Counted from the first letter of the stretch, positions 17,257 through 25,921 are shown. The stretch is 64,000 nt of DNA from Thermocrinis sp. (GCA_020833645.1 JAJHRQ010000001.1:62001-126000), one strand, 5' to 3'. Notes: generated from the sequence alone by a model not told the origin. Numbers and translations are program-made.

Positions 17257-18163
17257 GAAGGGCTATGTAGGTGGGATGGTCCTGCAAAGTGGGAATCCTC
17301 ACATACTCCTCCACCCCTAACTCTTTGGCAAGACTGCCATACTGATGGTCAAGTTCGTAAAGGGTTTCCGAGTGCTCGCAGGTAAAGGAAACGGGCACCA
17401 CAACGATCCTTTTATGGCCAGCTTTTATTACCTCCTCTAAAAGCCTTTGTGTCTCTGGCTCCAACCACTTAACAGGTCCAATCTTACTCTGATAACCCAA
17501 GGCGTACTTAACTCCGGGAAAATGTTCCATTATTAGCCTTACCGTCTCCTCCGTTTGATCCTTGTAGGGGTCTCCCCTCTCTATGACTTTTACCGGCAGG
17601 CTGTGGGCACTGAAGAGGAAAAAGTATTTTTCGGGTTCTTTTACCCTCTCTTTGATCCTCTCCACCATTGCCCTTATGTAAAGGGGGTGGTTGTGATAAG
17701 AGTGGATTTTTACGACGGGAAGGTTCAAGCCAAGCCTTTTATAGACCCTTTCGAATTCATTAAAGGAAGAGCCGGTGGTGGTCTTGCTGTATTGGGGATA
17801 CATAGGAAGGAGCACGAAGGCCTTTACTCCTTCTTCTATAGATTCCTTTACTGCAGTTTCTATAAAGGGCTTCCAATATCTCATGGCGGGCTTTACGATG
17901 AAGTTTTCGGGCAGAATTTTTTGCAGGGCTTTTGCTTGGGCTTCTGTCTGTTCCCTCTGTGGAGATTTGCCTCCCATTAGCTCGTAGTAGTGCCTCGTCT
18001 TTTTGGCCCTGAAGAAGGATATAAAGAAGGCTACAGGTTTTTGGATGAGTCTTGGTATTTCTACGATGTCGTGGTCCGAGAATAGATTGTATAAGAAAGG
18101 TCTGATGGCCTCCAAGGAGTCTGGTCCTCCCATGTTTAAAAGCAGAACCGCAATTTTTCCCAT
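17177..18163 (-). CDS. hemH: Ferrochelatase
   Basis: It inserts Fe2+ into protoporphyrin, the last step of heme synthesis, needed here for the cytochromes. Family motifs are LLLNMGGPDS (residues 6-15), PMYPQYSKTTTGSS (about 122-135), the catalytic His in FSAHSLPVK (about 184-192) and the C-terminal PVSFTCEHSETLYE (about 262-275). It has 328 residues; the last ~20, encoded antisense to the end of aroE, extend beyond the conserved fold (…GLAHSQSIT). The stop falls inside aroE, so the two mRNAs are complementary over 80 nt. It follows hisA by 4 bases and is probably cotranscribed with it. Confidence 0.92.
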   Translation of the reverse strand: MGKIAVLLLNMGGPDSLEAIRPFLYNLFSDHDIVEIPRLIQKPVAFFISFFRAKKTRHYYELMGGKSPQREQTEAQAKALQKILPENFIVKPAMRYWKPFIETAVKESIEEGVKAFVLLPMYPQYSKTTTGSSFNEFERVYKRLGLNLPVVKIHSYHNHPLYIRAMVERIKERVKEPEKYFFLFSAHSLPVKVIERGDPYKDQTEETVRLIMEHFPGVKYALGYQSKIGPVKWLEPETQRLLEEVIKAGHKRIVVVPVSFTCEHSETLYELDHQYGSLAKELGVEEYVRIPTLQDHPTYIALLKELVLDAQKGLEGQPSGLAHSQSIT

Positions 18164-18167
18164 AGCT

Positions 18168-18872
18168 TTATTTTAGTTCCCTCAGGTCTATTTTACCCTC
18201 GTAGATTGCCTTTCCAACCACTACTCCTTCCACCAAACCGTAAAGTTTTTTCAGATCCTCAAGGCTTGCCACCCCACCGCTGGCGAGGAGTGGTTTTTTT
18301 GAAACCCTTTTGAACTCCTCGTAGGGCTTTGGGTCCACACCCTCCAGGGTGCCATCCCTTTCCACCACCGTATAAAGATAGCCCCATATGGGCTTTGGAT
18401 CCCACACCTTAGCCAAATCCTGAGGTGTATATGGACTCTCCTCCTTCCATCCACCTACGGAAACCTTTCCTCCCTTGCTATCTACCGAGAGTATCAACCT
18501 GCCGGGAAAGGCTGTTAGCATCTCTTCAAAAAGCTGAGGGTTCTTGAGGGCTACAGTGCCAACCACAAAAAGGTTTATACCTTCTTCGTCAAGGATTTTC
18601 AGGGTTTCCATAGACCTTATGCCACCGCCCACCTGAATGGTTCCAGAAAAAACTTTTCTGATGTTTCTTATTGCCTGTAGGTTCCTTGGCACACCTCCAA
18701 AGGCACCGTCCAAATCCACCACATGGAGCCGAGAAAAACCGAGCCCTTCAAAGAACCTTGCCATCTCTTCTGGCTTTTCCGAATAGACCTTTGTATGGTC
18801 CTCCTGCCCTCTGTATAGCCTTACCAAGCGCCCTTCCTTTAGGTCAATGGCTGGGATCAGAAAGTCCTTCAA
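18168..18872 (-). CDS. hisA: Phosphoribosylformimino-AICAR-P isomerase
   Basis: HisA carries out the Amadori isomerisation in histidine synthesis. It is a TIM barrel with IPAIDLKEGRLVRLYRG at the start, holding catalytic Asp near residue 10. The later phosphate-binding loops are VGGGIRS (about 78-84) and LASGGVASLEDL (about 196). The second catalytic Asp is in the SVDSKGG segment (about 130). The length of 234 residues is close to the usual ~240. The start codon is TTG at 18872, with CGAGGTG 6 nt upstream. Confidence 0.92.
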   Translation of the reverse strand: MKDFLIPAIDLKEGRLVRLYRGQEDHTKVYSEKPEEMARFFEGLGFSRLHVVDLDGAFGGVPRNLQAIRNIRKVFSGTIQVGGGIRSMETLKILDEEGINLFVVGTVALKNPQLFEEMLTAFPGRLILSVDSKGGKVSVGGWKEESPYTPQDLAKVWDPKPIWGYLYTVVERDGTLEGVDPKPYEEFKRVSKKPLLASGGVASLEDLKKLYGLVEGVVVGKAIYEGKIDLRELK

Positions 18873-19003
18873 GTCAGCACCTCGGGTCTGCCTATGTAAA
18901 AGCCCTGTTTGTTTATTTTGTATAAGTCAAGCAGTATTAAACATTCACGTGCCACGTAGATAAATTATAAGACGGGTTATAATTACTTCACAGGAGGTGA
19001 AGG
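18873..19003. promoter_or_regulatory. Divergent promoter region between hisA and the radical SAM gene
   Basis: Toward the radical SAM gene there is a clear TATAAT at 18978-18983 and an AGGAGGTGA at 18992-19000, 3 nt before the ATG. A perfect interrupted palindrome, ACGTG-C-CACGT, lies at 18947-18957 and could be an operator. On the minus strand TTGACT (complement of 18925-18930) may be the -35 of hisA, but no matching -10 is convincing. Confidence 0.4.
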
Positions 19004-20119
19004 ATGCACAGGAGTCTTTTGGAGAGCCTTACCGTTCGAAAGGAGAGCCCAGAATACCTTCAGATAAGCATGGCTGCCGCCATGACCTTAGGGCTTGTGC
19101 CCGGGCAGTTTTACAGAAACACTAAGCTCAGTTGCATAAACACCCTTTTGACCTATCCTTCCGGATGTCATGCTACCTGTGCCTACTGTGGGCTTCAAAA
19201 GGCAAGGGAAGTGGAGTATTCAAAGAAGAACTTCATAAGGGTTGAGTGGCCTACAGTTGCCTTGGATGAGATCATAGACAGGGCAGAAAAAGTAGTGCAT
19301 GTGGAGAGGCTCTGTATAGCCCAGATCACCCACCCGAGGGCTATAAGGGACACCAAAGAGGTCTTAGAAAGGGTTTTAAGGAGGCTGGGAGATAGGATAT
19401 TTGTCTCTTTACTCATAAATGCCACGGGAACTACCTATCAGGATATACTGGATTATAAAAAGTTGGGTGCAGACACCGTTACCGTTGCCATAGACTGTGC
19501 GACGCCAGAGATCTTTGAAAGGTTGAGGGGCAAACCCATGAACAGCCCTCACAAGTGGGAAACCTTCTGGAAGGTCTTGGAGTGGGCTTGTGAGGTTATG
19601 GGTGATGGCTACGTGGGATGTCATCTGATTGTGGGCTTGGGAGAAACAGAACAGGAGATGATAGAAACCATACAAAAGGTCAGGGATTTGGGAGCAAGGA
19701 CGCACCTTTTCTCCTTCTGGCTAGAGGAAGGTTCTATGATGGAAAAAGAAAAGCCCTGTCCTGCACCTCAATACAGAAGGGTTCAGTTTGCAAGGTATTT
19801 AATAGACAACAGAATAGCCCGATACGAGGATATGAAGTTCAACGAGAAGGGTCAGGTTATAGACTTTGGCATTGACAAAGACACCTTTGAAGAGCTCTTT
19901 TGGAGCGGAAGACCCTTCATGACCTCCGGCTGCAGAGGAAAGACCACAGAGGTTGCCTGCAACAGGCCCTTCGGAGACAGCTCCCCCACAGATATAAAGA
20001 GCTATCCCTTCAAGCCAGAAAAGAGGGATTTGGAGCGTATCAGGAAACAGCTCTTTGACTATGAGATGACCACCAACTATCCGGACATACTTAATCCTAG
20101 CGTCTTTAGGTACCAATGA
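19004..20119 (+). CDS. Radical SAM protein, BioB-like; candidate LipS-type lipoate synthase
   Basis: The radical SAM CxxxCxxC is GCHATCAYCG at about residues 54-63, followed by a BioB-like barrel. The C-terminal part holds a second Cys set (TSGCRGKTTEVACNRPFGDS, about 307-326) followed by YPFKPEKRDLE. That tail resembles the LipS2 family, which with LipS1 inserts sulfur into octanoyl groups in archaea and sulfur oxidisers. Canonical BioB has CPEDCxYCPQ and is shorter at this end, so biotin synthase is unlikely. It has 371 residues and a strong ribosome site, and is followed at a 4-base overlap by the FUN14 gene. No LipS1 partner is in the window, so the substrate remains an inference. Confidence 0.6.
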   Translation: MHRSLLESLTVRKESPEYLQISMAAAMTLGLVPGQFYRNTKLSCINTLLTYPSGCHATCAYCGLQKAREVEYSKKNFIRVEWPTVALDEIIDRAEKVVHVERLCIAQITHPRAIRDTKEVLERVLRRLGDRIFVSLLINATGTTYQDILDYKKLGADTVTVAIDCATPEIFERLRGKPMNSPHKWETFWKVLEWACEVMGDGYVGCHLIVGLGETEQEMIETIQKVRDLGARTHLFSFWLEEGSMMEKEKPCPAPQYRRVQFARYLIDNRIARYEDMKFNEKGQVIDFGIDKDTFEELFWSGRPFMTSGCRGKTTEVACNRPFGDSSPTDIKSYPFKPEKRDLERIRKQLFDYEMTTNYPDILNPSVFRYQ

Positions 20120-20409
20120 ACTGGGAAAACTTGCTTACAGACTTGGGTTATGCGGGCTTTGCGGGCTTTGTGGTGGGCTTCGCGGTAAAAAAACTCATAA
20201 ACCTATTTCTCATGTTCGTCGGGCTCTACCTTCTTTCCCTTCTTTGGCTTCAGAGCAAGGGAATTATTGACATAAACTGGGAGCAGTTTTGGGTGCTCTT
20301 TAAATCCCTCTTTCACGGTGTTGATGCCTTTGTAAAAGGTGCCCTAAAGACCGTTGCCTTTTCGTCAGCCTTTGCGGGTGGGTTTTTCTTGGGCTTTAAG
20401 GCAGGCTGA
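20116..20409 (+). CDS. FUN14-family small membrane protein
   Basis: It has 97 residues with three hydrophobic segments (about 10-45, 66-80, 82-97) and the glycine pattern GYAGFAGFVVGFAVKKLINL of the FUN14 family. It also ends in the family-typical AGGFFLGFKAG. Bacterial FUN14 proteins have no settled function; the eukaryotic FUNDC1 is a mitochondrial outer-membrane receptor. The start overlaps the previous stop (ATGA). Confidence 0.75.
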   Translation: MNWENLLTDLGYAGFAGFVVGFAVKKLINLFLMFVGLYLLSLLWLQSKGIIDINWEQFWVLFKSLFHGVDAFVKGALKTVAFSSAFAGGFFLGFKAG

Positions 20410-20412
20410 AGG

Positions 20413-20982
20413 TTGGAAAGTATAGTCCTTTGCATCACAGGTGCCAGCGGAAGCATATACGGGCTCAGGCTTTTGGAGGTTCTGTACGAAAAGGGCTTTC
20501 AAATAGACCTCATAGTATCCAGTGCGGGTGCTTTGGTGCTAAAGGAGGAGCTTGAGCTCTCCGTTAGGGACCTCCAAGAGAAGTTTCCCAAGGTAAGGCT
20601 CGTTTCTGAAAGGGCTGTGGGAGACAGAATAGCCAGCGGTTCTAGGCTCATCAAATATAAAGGTGTGGTGGTGGCACCCTGCTCTATGAGCACCCTTTCC
20701 TCCGTTGCCAATGGCATAAATCAAAACCTTATCCACCGGGTCTGCGAAACCGCCCTCAAGGAGAGGGTGCCCCTTGTTCTGCTCATAAGGGAGGCTCCCT
20801 ACTCGGTCATCCACATAGAGAACATGCTACGGGTAGCAAGGGCGGGTGGCATAATCATCCCCGCAAGCCCCGCTTTTTATCACAAACCCAAAAGCGTGCA
20901 GGAAATGGTGGATTTTGTAGTGGGTAAGGTATTGGATGCCCTAAGGATAGAGCATGAGCTTTTCAAGAGGTGGAAAAGCTAA
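20413..20982 (+). CDS. ubiX: Flavin prenyltransferase
   Basis: UbiX joins dimethylallyl phosphate to FMN to make prenylated FMN, the cofactor of UbiD-type decarboxylases. Family motifs are ITGASGSIYGLRLLEVL at the N-terminus (FMN site), VVAPCSMSTLSSVANGI (about 92-108) and the C-terminal PAFYHKPKSVQEMVDF (about 153-168). It has 189 residues, the usual length. The start is TTG, 4 bases after the FUN14 stop and without a strong ribosome site, so it probably depends on coupled translation. A UbiD partner (for quinone synthesis) is not in this window. Confidence 0.9.
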   Translation: MESIVLCITGASGSIYGLRLLEVLYEKGFQIDLIVSSAGALVLKEELELSVRDLQEKFPKVRLVSERAVGDRIASGSRLIKYKGVVVAPCSMSTLSSVANGINQNLIHRVCETALKERVPLVLLIREAPYSVIHIENMLRVARAGGIIIPASPAFYHKPKSVQEMVDFVVGKVLDALRIEHELFKRWKS

Positions 20983-21003
20983 AATAAGGGCGGGAGGGCT
21001 CCT

Positions 21004-21903
21004 ATGGCGGAGATATTTTTTGTAGGACTTGGGAGGATGGGAAAAGGTTTGGGAAAGCGGTTAGCCCAAAGAGGGCATAAGGTGGGAGGCTACGACCCAA
21101 AGGAAGAAAACCGCAAGATTGCAAGCCAGCACTTTTTGACCTTTGACAGCCTTTCCAAGGTAAAGGACTTCTTTGAGGGCAGGAGGGTAGTTTGGATTAT
21201 GGTTCCCCACTCTGCGGTGGATGATGTTTTAAGACAGCTTGAAGATTTTTTGGAAGGGGGAGACATAGTCATAGATGGCGGGAACTCCCACTACAAAGAA
21301 TCCCAAAGGAGGTATGAGAGCCTTAAGGCTAAGGGAATACACTTTTTGGACGTGGGAGTGAGCGGTGGCGTTTATGGAGAAGAGCTTGGATACTGCCTGA
21401 TGGTGGGAGGAGACAAGCCAGCCTTTGACTTTGTGGAACCAATACTGAAAGAACTTTCCTACCAAGGAGAGGGTTATGCCTATTTGGGCATATCTGGTGC
21501 GGGACACTTTGCAAAGATGGTACATAACGGCATAGAGTATGCTATGATGCAAGCCATAGGTGAGGGCTTTGAACTGTTGAAGGAAAGCCCTTTTGACTAC
21601 GACCTAAAGGAGGTGGCACGCATCTACAACACGGGCAGTGTGATAAGGTCTTGGCTTATGGAGTTAACCCAAAGGTCCTTTGAGGAATTTGGCACGCTGG
21701 AGGACATAAAGCCCTATGTGGAGGACATGGGCGAAGGAAGATGGACCACCTTATCAGCGGTGGAGTTGGAAGTGCCGGTGCCTGTTATAGCCCTTTCCCT
21801 TTTTATGCGTTTTAGGTCAAGGCAAGAAAACTCCTTCAGAGACAGGCTCTTGGCGGTGCTTAGGTATCAGTTTGGAAGGCATGATATAAAGAAGAATGAG
21901 TAA
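21004..21903 (+). CDS. gnd: 6-phosphogluconate dehydrogenase (short, GndA-type)
   Basis: It oxidatively decarboxylates 6-phosphogluconate to ribulose 5-phosphate. Seen are the nucleotide-binding GLGRMGKGLGKRL (about 7-19), DGGNSHYKESQRR (about 96-108), DVGVSGGVYGEELGYCLMVGG (substrate site, about 116-136) and the catalytic Lys in FAKMVHNGIEYAMMQ (about 168-182). At 299 residues it is the short form rather than the ~470-residue one. The second Rossmann strand ends GYDPKEE, with Asp where NADP enzymes have Asn-Arg-Thr, which suggests NAD use. It overlaps zwf by 8 bases. Confidence 0.92.
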   Translation: MAEIFFVGLGRMGKGLGKRLAQRGHKVGGYDPKEENRKIASQHFLTFDSLSKVKDFFEGRRVVWIMVPHSAVDDVLRQLEDFLEGGDIVIDGGNSHYKESQRRYESLKAKGIHFLDVGVSGGVYGEELGYCLMVGGDKPAFDFVEPILKELSYQGEGYAYLGISGAGHFAKMVHNGIEYAMMQAIGEGFELLKESPFDYDLKEVARIYNTGSVIRSWLMELTQRSFEEFGTLEDIKPYVEDMGEGRWTTLSAVELEVPVPVIALSLFMRFRSRQENSFRDRLLAVLRYQFGRHDIKKNE

Positions 21904-23221
21904 GCTCAAAGCCCTTTTTATATTTGGTGGCACGGGAGATTTGGCAAGAAAAAAGCTCTTTCCTGCCTTAGCAAAGATCGTAAAGCGTAGGGATGACCTA
22001 AAGGTGGTCTATTCCATAGCCCGTTCCAAGAGGGAGGACTGGGAGAGCGTTGCCTGTAATTTGGACGCGGGCTTTACCAAACTCTGCCATTTTATACCCC
22101 TTGACGCGGTCAATTGGGAAGATTACAAAAAACTCGGTGAAGAACTACAAAAGCTAAAAGGCTATGAGCTGATCTTTTACCTTTTCCTCTCTCCCTTTCT
22201 TTACGAGGATACCATACTCAACCTTGGAAGGCTCCTCAGGAACTTTTCAAACCCAAGAAAGGTGGTGGTGGAAAAGCCCTTTGGCTTTGACCTGCAATCT
22301 GCCAGAAGGCTAAACAGCCTTCTCTACAGGTTTTTTGTGGAGGAGGAAATATACCGAATAGACCACTTCTTGGGAAAGGACACGGTGCAAAACATATTTT
22401 CCTTGAGGTTTTCCAACATAATCTTTGAGGGCGTATGGAACAGAAACTTTATAAACCACGTGCAGATCGTGGCTTTGGAAGATGTGGATGCAGACAATCG
22501 CATAGAATTTTACGACAAGGTGGGAGCCATAAGGGACATGCTCCAAAATCATCTTTTGCAGATACTTGCCTTTACCACCATGGAACCACCCTGTGCCATG
22601 GCTCTCCAATTCATAAGGGATGAAAAAGTCAAGCTGTTGAGAAGTTTAAGCTTTTCTGAGTTTATAAAAGGACAGTATGAAGGATACTCAAAGGAGGACT
22701 CAAAGACCAAAACCTTAGTGGTAGCAAAGGGATACATTGAAAACTTAAGATGGCAGGGCGTTCCCTTTTACTTTATGACTGGAAAAGCCCTCGGCAGAAA
22801 GCTAACCCAAATAACTATAGTCTTTAGGGAGATACCCAAGAGCTTTGTCTCCCTCCTGGACTGTATGCCCAAGCAGAACAGAATAGTTTTTCAGGTGGCA
22901 CCCAGAAACTTCCTCAGCATATCCTTTGAGCTGAGACCACCCACTGGTCGCTTTATAGCCTGCCCCGTGGAAACCACCATGAAGTATGACTTGGAAGAAT
23001 CCCTAGGACAGCCCCTACCGGAGGCTTACGAGACCCTCTTGGAAGACATCCTTGACTCAGACCAGAGTCTTTTCATAAGGGCGGACGAGATAGAAACAAT
23101 GTGGGAAAAGGTGGAACCTATGATTTCTTCCGAAGAAAACCCACAAATCTATCCCCGTGGCAAACTGCCAGACTTTGCCATAGAGTTTATACAGAGGGAT
23201 GGGAGAAGTTGGTTCCTCTGA
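21896..23221 (+). CDS. zwf: Glucose-6-phosphate dehydrogenase
   Basis: It is the first enzyme of the oxidative pentose phosphate route. FIFGGTGDLARKKLFPAL (about 8-25) is the dinucleotide site, and VVEKPFGFD (about 123) and the active-site RIDHFLGKDTVQN (about 154-166, catalytic His) are clear. The 441 residues are slightly shorter than the ~490 of most bacterial enzymes, with a compact C-terminal domain. It sits between gnd and pgl in a single operon, with the stop overlapping the pgl start (ATGA). Confidence 0.93.
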   Translation: MSKLKALFIFGGTGDLARKKLFPALAKIVKRRDDLKVVYSIARSKREDWESVACNLDAGFTKLCHFIPLDAVNWEDYKKLGEELQKLKGYELIFYLFLSPFLYEDTILNLGRLLRNFSNPRKVVVEKPFGFDLQSARRLNSLLYRFFVEEEIYRIDHFLGKDTVQNIFSLRFSNIIFEGVWNRNFINHVQIVALEDVDADNRIEFYDKVGAIRDMLQNHLLQILAFTTMEPPCAMALQFIRDEKVKLLRSLSFSEFIKGQYEGYSKEDSKTKTLVVAKGYIENLRWQGVPFYFMTGKALGRKLTQITIVFREIPKSFVSLLDCMPKQNRIVFQVAPRNFLSISFELRPPTGRFIACPVETTMKYDLEESLGQPLPEAYETLLEDILDSDQSLFIRADEIETMWEKVEPMISSEENPQIYPRGKLPDFAIEFIQRDGRSWFL

Positions 23222-23820
23222 TGGAGAAAAAGCTTTTAAGGTTATTTGTTAGACTGATAAAAATCTTTTTGAAGAATAAGGAAGATGTGCATATTGCCCT
23301 TGCGGGCGGAAAAACACCCATGCCCTTTTACAGGATGCTCTCCCTTGAATGCCTTCCTTGGGAAAGGCTTTACTTTTATTTAACTGACGAAAGGTTTGTG
23401 CCCCTAAATTCTCCCCAAAGCAACTATAAAAACATTCGGGAAAACCTCGGAGCTAAGGCAAAGATAATCTATGTGAATACAGAACTGCCCTTGAGGGACG
23501 CCTGCGTAGATTACTCCCAAAAGCTTCCCCAGAGCTTGGATATGTGCCTGCTTGGAGTGGGAGAGGACGGACACACCGCATCCCTCTTTCCCAACTCCCC
23601 CTGCCTTACCATAACTCCAAGGGTTTGCACCTCCATTGCTCCAGATGGCACCCAAAGAGTTTCCTTGAGCTACCAATACCTAAACTCCTCCTGCGTGGTG
23701 GTCTTTGCCCTAAAGAGCGAAGAAAAAAGAAAGGTTTATGAAAAACTCCTCAAGGGCGAAGACATTCCCGCAAGCAAGGTAAAGGGAAAAAGGAAAACCT
23801 TTATAATATATTCAACTTGA
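23221..23820 (+). CDS. pgl: 6-phosphogluconolactonase
   Basis: It hydrolyses 6-phosphogluconolactone, completing the gnd-zwf-pgl set. Motifs are HIALAGGKTPMPFYRML (phosphate loop, about 24-40), YLTDERFVPLNSPQSN (about 57-72) and LLGVGEDGHTASLFPN (about 107-122, catalytic His). I start it at ATG 23221, which overlaps the zwf stop. The same frame is open 120 bases further upstream inside zwf, but that part has no family similarity. It has 199 residues, a little short but complete. Confidence 0.9.
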   Translation: MEKKLLRLFVRLIKIFLKNKEDVHIALAGGKTPMPFYRMLSLECLPWERLYFYLTDERFVPLNSPQSNYKNIRENLGAKAKIIYVNTELPLRDACVDYSQKLPQSLDMCLLGVGEDGHTASLFPNSPCLTITPRVCTSIAPDGTQRVSLSYQYLNSSCVVVFALKSEEKRKVYEKLLKGEDIPASKVKGKRKTFIIYST

Positions 23821-24926
23821 GAAGAGTTCTTTCCTTTGCCCTCTATGATATAGGAGAAACCATCCTTGGTGCAATTGTCTTTTCTACCTTTTATCCACTG
23901 TACATTACCAAGCATATAGACCCCAAGCTTTACTCTACCCTCTATGGCTTTGCCTTTTTTCTCTCCTTTCTTATGGCGGTCCCCCTTGCAAAGCTTGCAG
24001 ACAGCAGGGCATACCGCAAGCGGTTTTTTGTTCTCTTTACCCTCTTGACCACAGTCCTTGGCATCCTTCTTAGCTTTACCCTCCACATGCCCGCTTTGAA
24101 CCTTTTTCTCTATCTTTTGATGGCGGTCTTTCACCAGCAGGCTATGGTCTTTTACAATTCACTGCTTGGTGGTTTTGAAAGCAAGGGAACTGCCTCTGGC
24201 GTGGGCGTTGCCTTTGGATACCTTGGCTCTGCCCTTAGCCTTCTCTTTCTGGCAGAATTTTTAGAGGTGCCGGAGGTCTTTTACCAAACCGCCCTAATTT
24301 TTCTCTTCCTCTCCTTGCCAGCCATCTTTCTTCTTCCAAACCCACCCCAAAAAACCACCATAAGCCTACGAAAAGAGCTAAAGGACAGGAGGTTTTTGCT
24401 TTTGGTCCTTGCCATTCTTAGCCTGACGGAAGTGGCAAACATGTTAATTGCTATGATGGGCATATACCTAAAGCATGCCTATGGTCTGGAGGAGCGGGAA
24501 ATATACAGAGTGATCGGGCTTTCTGCCTTGGGTGGTGTCTTTGGCGGACTGCTCTTTGGAAAACTAACGGACAGACTAAAGGCAAGGCGGTTATTTCCCC
24601 TGGGTTTCATCCTTTGGTCTTTGTTTTTGATTGTTTTATATTCAACACCAAGGGAACTGCTACTCTTTGTAGGCTTTTTAGGTGGACTTTCCCTTTCTCA
24701 CCTTTGGACTACCTCAAGGGTTCTACTTTTGGAGCTTTTTCCTTTGGAAACTGTCTCCCTTCGTATGTCCTTTCTTTCTCTGAGCGAGCGTATAGCATCC
24801 ACCACCGGGCTTTGGGTCTGGAGCCTTTTTATGCTCCTGACGGGCAACGACTACAAGCTCTCCGCCCTCTTGATGGTTGTCTTTCCTGTGGTTGGGATAT
24901 TCTTTTATTTGTTCTCAAGGAGATAG
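23817..24926 (+). CDS. MFS transporter, UMF1/Atg22-like
   Basis: It has 369 residues with about 12 hydrophobic spans. The N-terminal LYDIGETILGAIVFSTFYPLY and the segment ASGVGVAFGYLGSALSLL (about 121-138) match the UMF1/Atg22-like branch of the major facilitator superfamily. The loop RLKARRL after span 7 is MFS-like. The substrate is unknown; members elsewhere are linked to amino-acid or sugar efflux. The TTG start overlaps the pgl stop, tying it to the pentose phosphate operon. Its last 22 bases overlap the convergent gene at 24905. Confidence 0.75.
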   Translation: MRRVLSFALYDIGETILGAIVFSTFYPLYITKHIDPKLYSTLYGFAFFLSFLMAVPLAKLADSRAYRKRFFVLFTLLTTVLGILLSFTLHMPALNLFLYLLMAVFHQQAMVFYNSLLGGFESKGTASGVGVAFGYLGSALSLLFLAEFLEVPEVFYQTALIFLFLSLPAIFLLPNPPQKTTISLRKELKDRRFLLLVLAILSLTEVANMLIAMMGIYLKHAYGLEEREIYRVIGLSALGGVFGGLLFGKLTDRLKARRLFPLGFILWSLFLIVLYSTPRELLLFVGFLGGLSLSHLWTTSRVLLLELFPLETVSLRMSFLSLSERIASTTGLWVWSLFMLLTGNDYKLSALLMVVFPVVGIFFYLFSRR

Positions 24927-25225
24927 CATTCCCACCTTGGCGGGTTGAGACTGACACTACAGCCAAGGGAAGAAAGGTCATAGATCTTAAAGTGCTTGGG
25001 CTGATCGGGCGTATGCACAAAAATAAAGGTAGTAGTTTGCGGAATGTATTTGTTGCTCTCTTTCCAGCCCTTTATTAGCAAAAAGACCTCCCTCAGTTTT
25101 TCCCTCGCCTGCTCTAAATCTAACTCCGTCTGTGTGGAGTTCTCCACAAACACCCACCTTCCCCCTGGCATCCCTGCCAAAAGCTCCAAAGCCCGGTCTT
25201 CGGATGGAATACCATAAAAACGCAT
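24905..25225 (-). CDS. Conserved-looking hypothetical protein
   Basis: It has 106 residues and I do not recognise a family. The protein is soluble, with a helical N-terminal part (SEDRALELLAGM), an acidic helix (DLEQAREKLREVFLLIKGW, about 36-54) and a beta-rich C-terminal part. The frame is closed by a stop inside the 3' end of the MFS gene. Codon use resembles its neighbours and the start region has an AT-rich upstream sequence (ATG at 25225), which supports a real gene. Confidence 0.5.
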   Translation of the reverse strand: MRFYGIPSEDRALELLAGMPGGRWVFVENSTQTELDLEQAREKLREVFLLIKGWKESNKYIPQTTTFIFVHTPDQPKHFKIYDLSSLGCSVSLNPPRWECYLLENK

Positions 25226-25279
25226 GCTTTTATTTTAAACCCTCTTTTGGTAGCCAACCACAATAAGCAAATCTCTTAA

Positions 25280-25501
25280 TCAACTGTATTCTACTCCCAG
25301 AGCTTCTGCAAATAGTTGCACAATAAACAGGCCTACAGCAACAGGTATAGCAATTAAGGTCCATGCCGAAAATAAAATGGAAAGGAAATTGTTGCCAAAA
25401 AGGTTAAATGGAAAGAACGAAGCGCCAAAAAAGGTCACCAAAATAGCAATCAAAAACCCCATCACGTAAACACTCAAAAATGCCCTTTTAGTCCAACCCA
25501 T
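25280..25501 (-). CDS. Small two-span membrane protein
   Basis: It has 73 residues with two strong hydrophobic helices (about 8-30 and 40-62), separated by an Asn/Phe-rich loop (FPFNLFGNNF). No family recognised. The start lies inside the end of the upstream small membrane gene (28-base overlap), so the two are probably made together. Confidence 0.5.
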   Translation of the reverse strand: MGWTKRAFLSVYVMGFLIAILVTFFGASFFPFNLFGNNFLSILFSAWTLIAIPVAVGLFIVQLFAEALGVEYS

Positions 25502-25713
25502 TTTGTTTTTTCAAAATAGTTATTAAAAACGTCTGAAAACAACACTAAAGACAAAAGATAAGCAAGTATATAAACTGCCCCTAGCGATTTAAAATTGTCT
25601 ATGTATTGTGCCATGGTATACTCATTATCCTTAGAAATGTAGATATAAAAGACGCAGGCTATTACATAGCCAACCACCCAACCAGCTGTATAAATTACCT
25701 CTCCCCTGTTCAT
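25474..25713 (-). CDS. Small two-span membrane protein
   Basis: It has 79 residues with hydrophobic helices at about 8-27 and 45-62, linked by a polar loop (SKDNEYTMAQYIDNFKS). No family recognised. The upstream region (25714-25740) on its strand carries an AT-rich stretch but no clear promoter. With the overlapping gene at 25280 it forms a two-gene unit of unknown role. Confidence 0.5.
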   Translation of the reverse strand: MNRGEVIYTAGWVVGYVIACVFYIYISKDNEYTMAQYIDNFKSLGAVYILAYLLSLVLFSDVFNNYFEKTKWVGLKGHF

Positions 25714-25828
25714 ACCTTTTATTTTACCACTCTTGCAAAACTCTGTTAGTTTCTTACCAGCTCTTTAAAACCCCTGATTTTCAAGAACCCTCTTGCTGTC
25801 CCCTATTCATCTCCTTTACTCTCAAAGC

Positions 25829-25855
25829 TTCAACTTCTTAACTACAGAAGTTGAA
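25829..25855. repeat. Perfect 10-bp hairpin in the 225-bp gap before HARP
   Basis: TTCAACTTCT and AGAAGTTGAA form a perfect 10-bp stem around a 7-nt loop (25839-25845). There is no T-run after it on either strand, so it is not a standard terminator. The rest of 25714-25938 holds the HARP promoter and otherwise nothing recognisable. Confidence 0.6.
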
Positions 25856-25921
25856 CCCTGCTAAAAAACCTATAAAACAGCCCATGCCTTATCCTGCCAA
25901 ATACCTTCATAGGGTTTTAGG

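Noticed and set aside
23101-23220. N-terminal extension of pgl
   Set aside because: The frame is open inside zwf, but ATG 23221 in the ATGA overlap begins exactly where family similarity starts.
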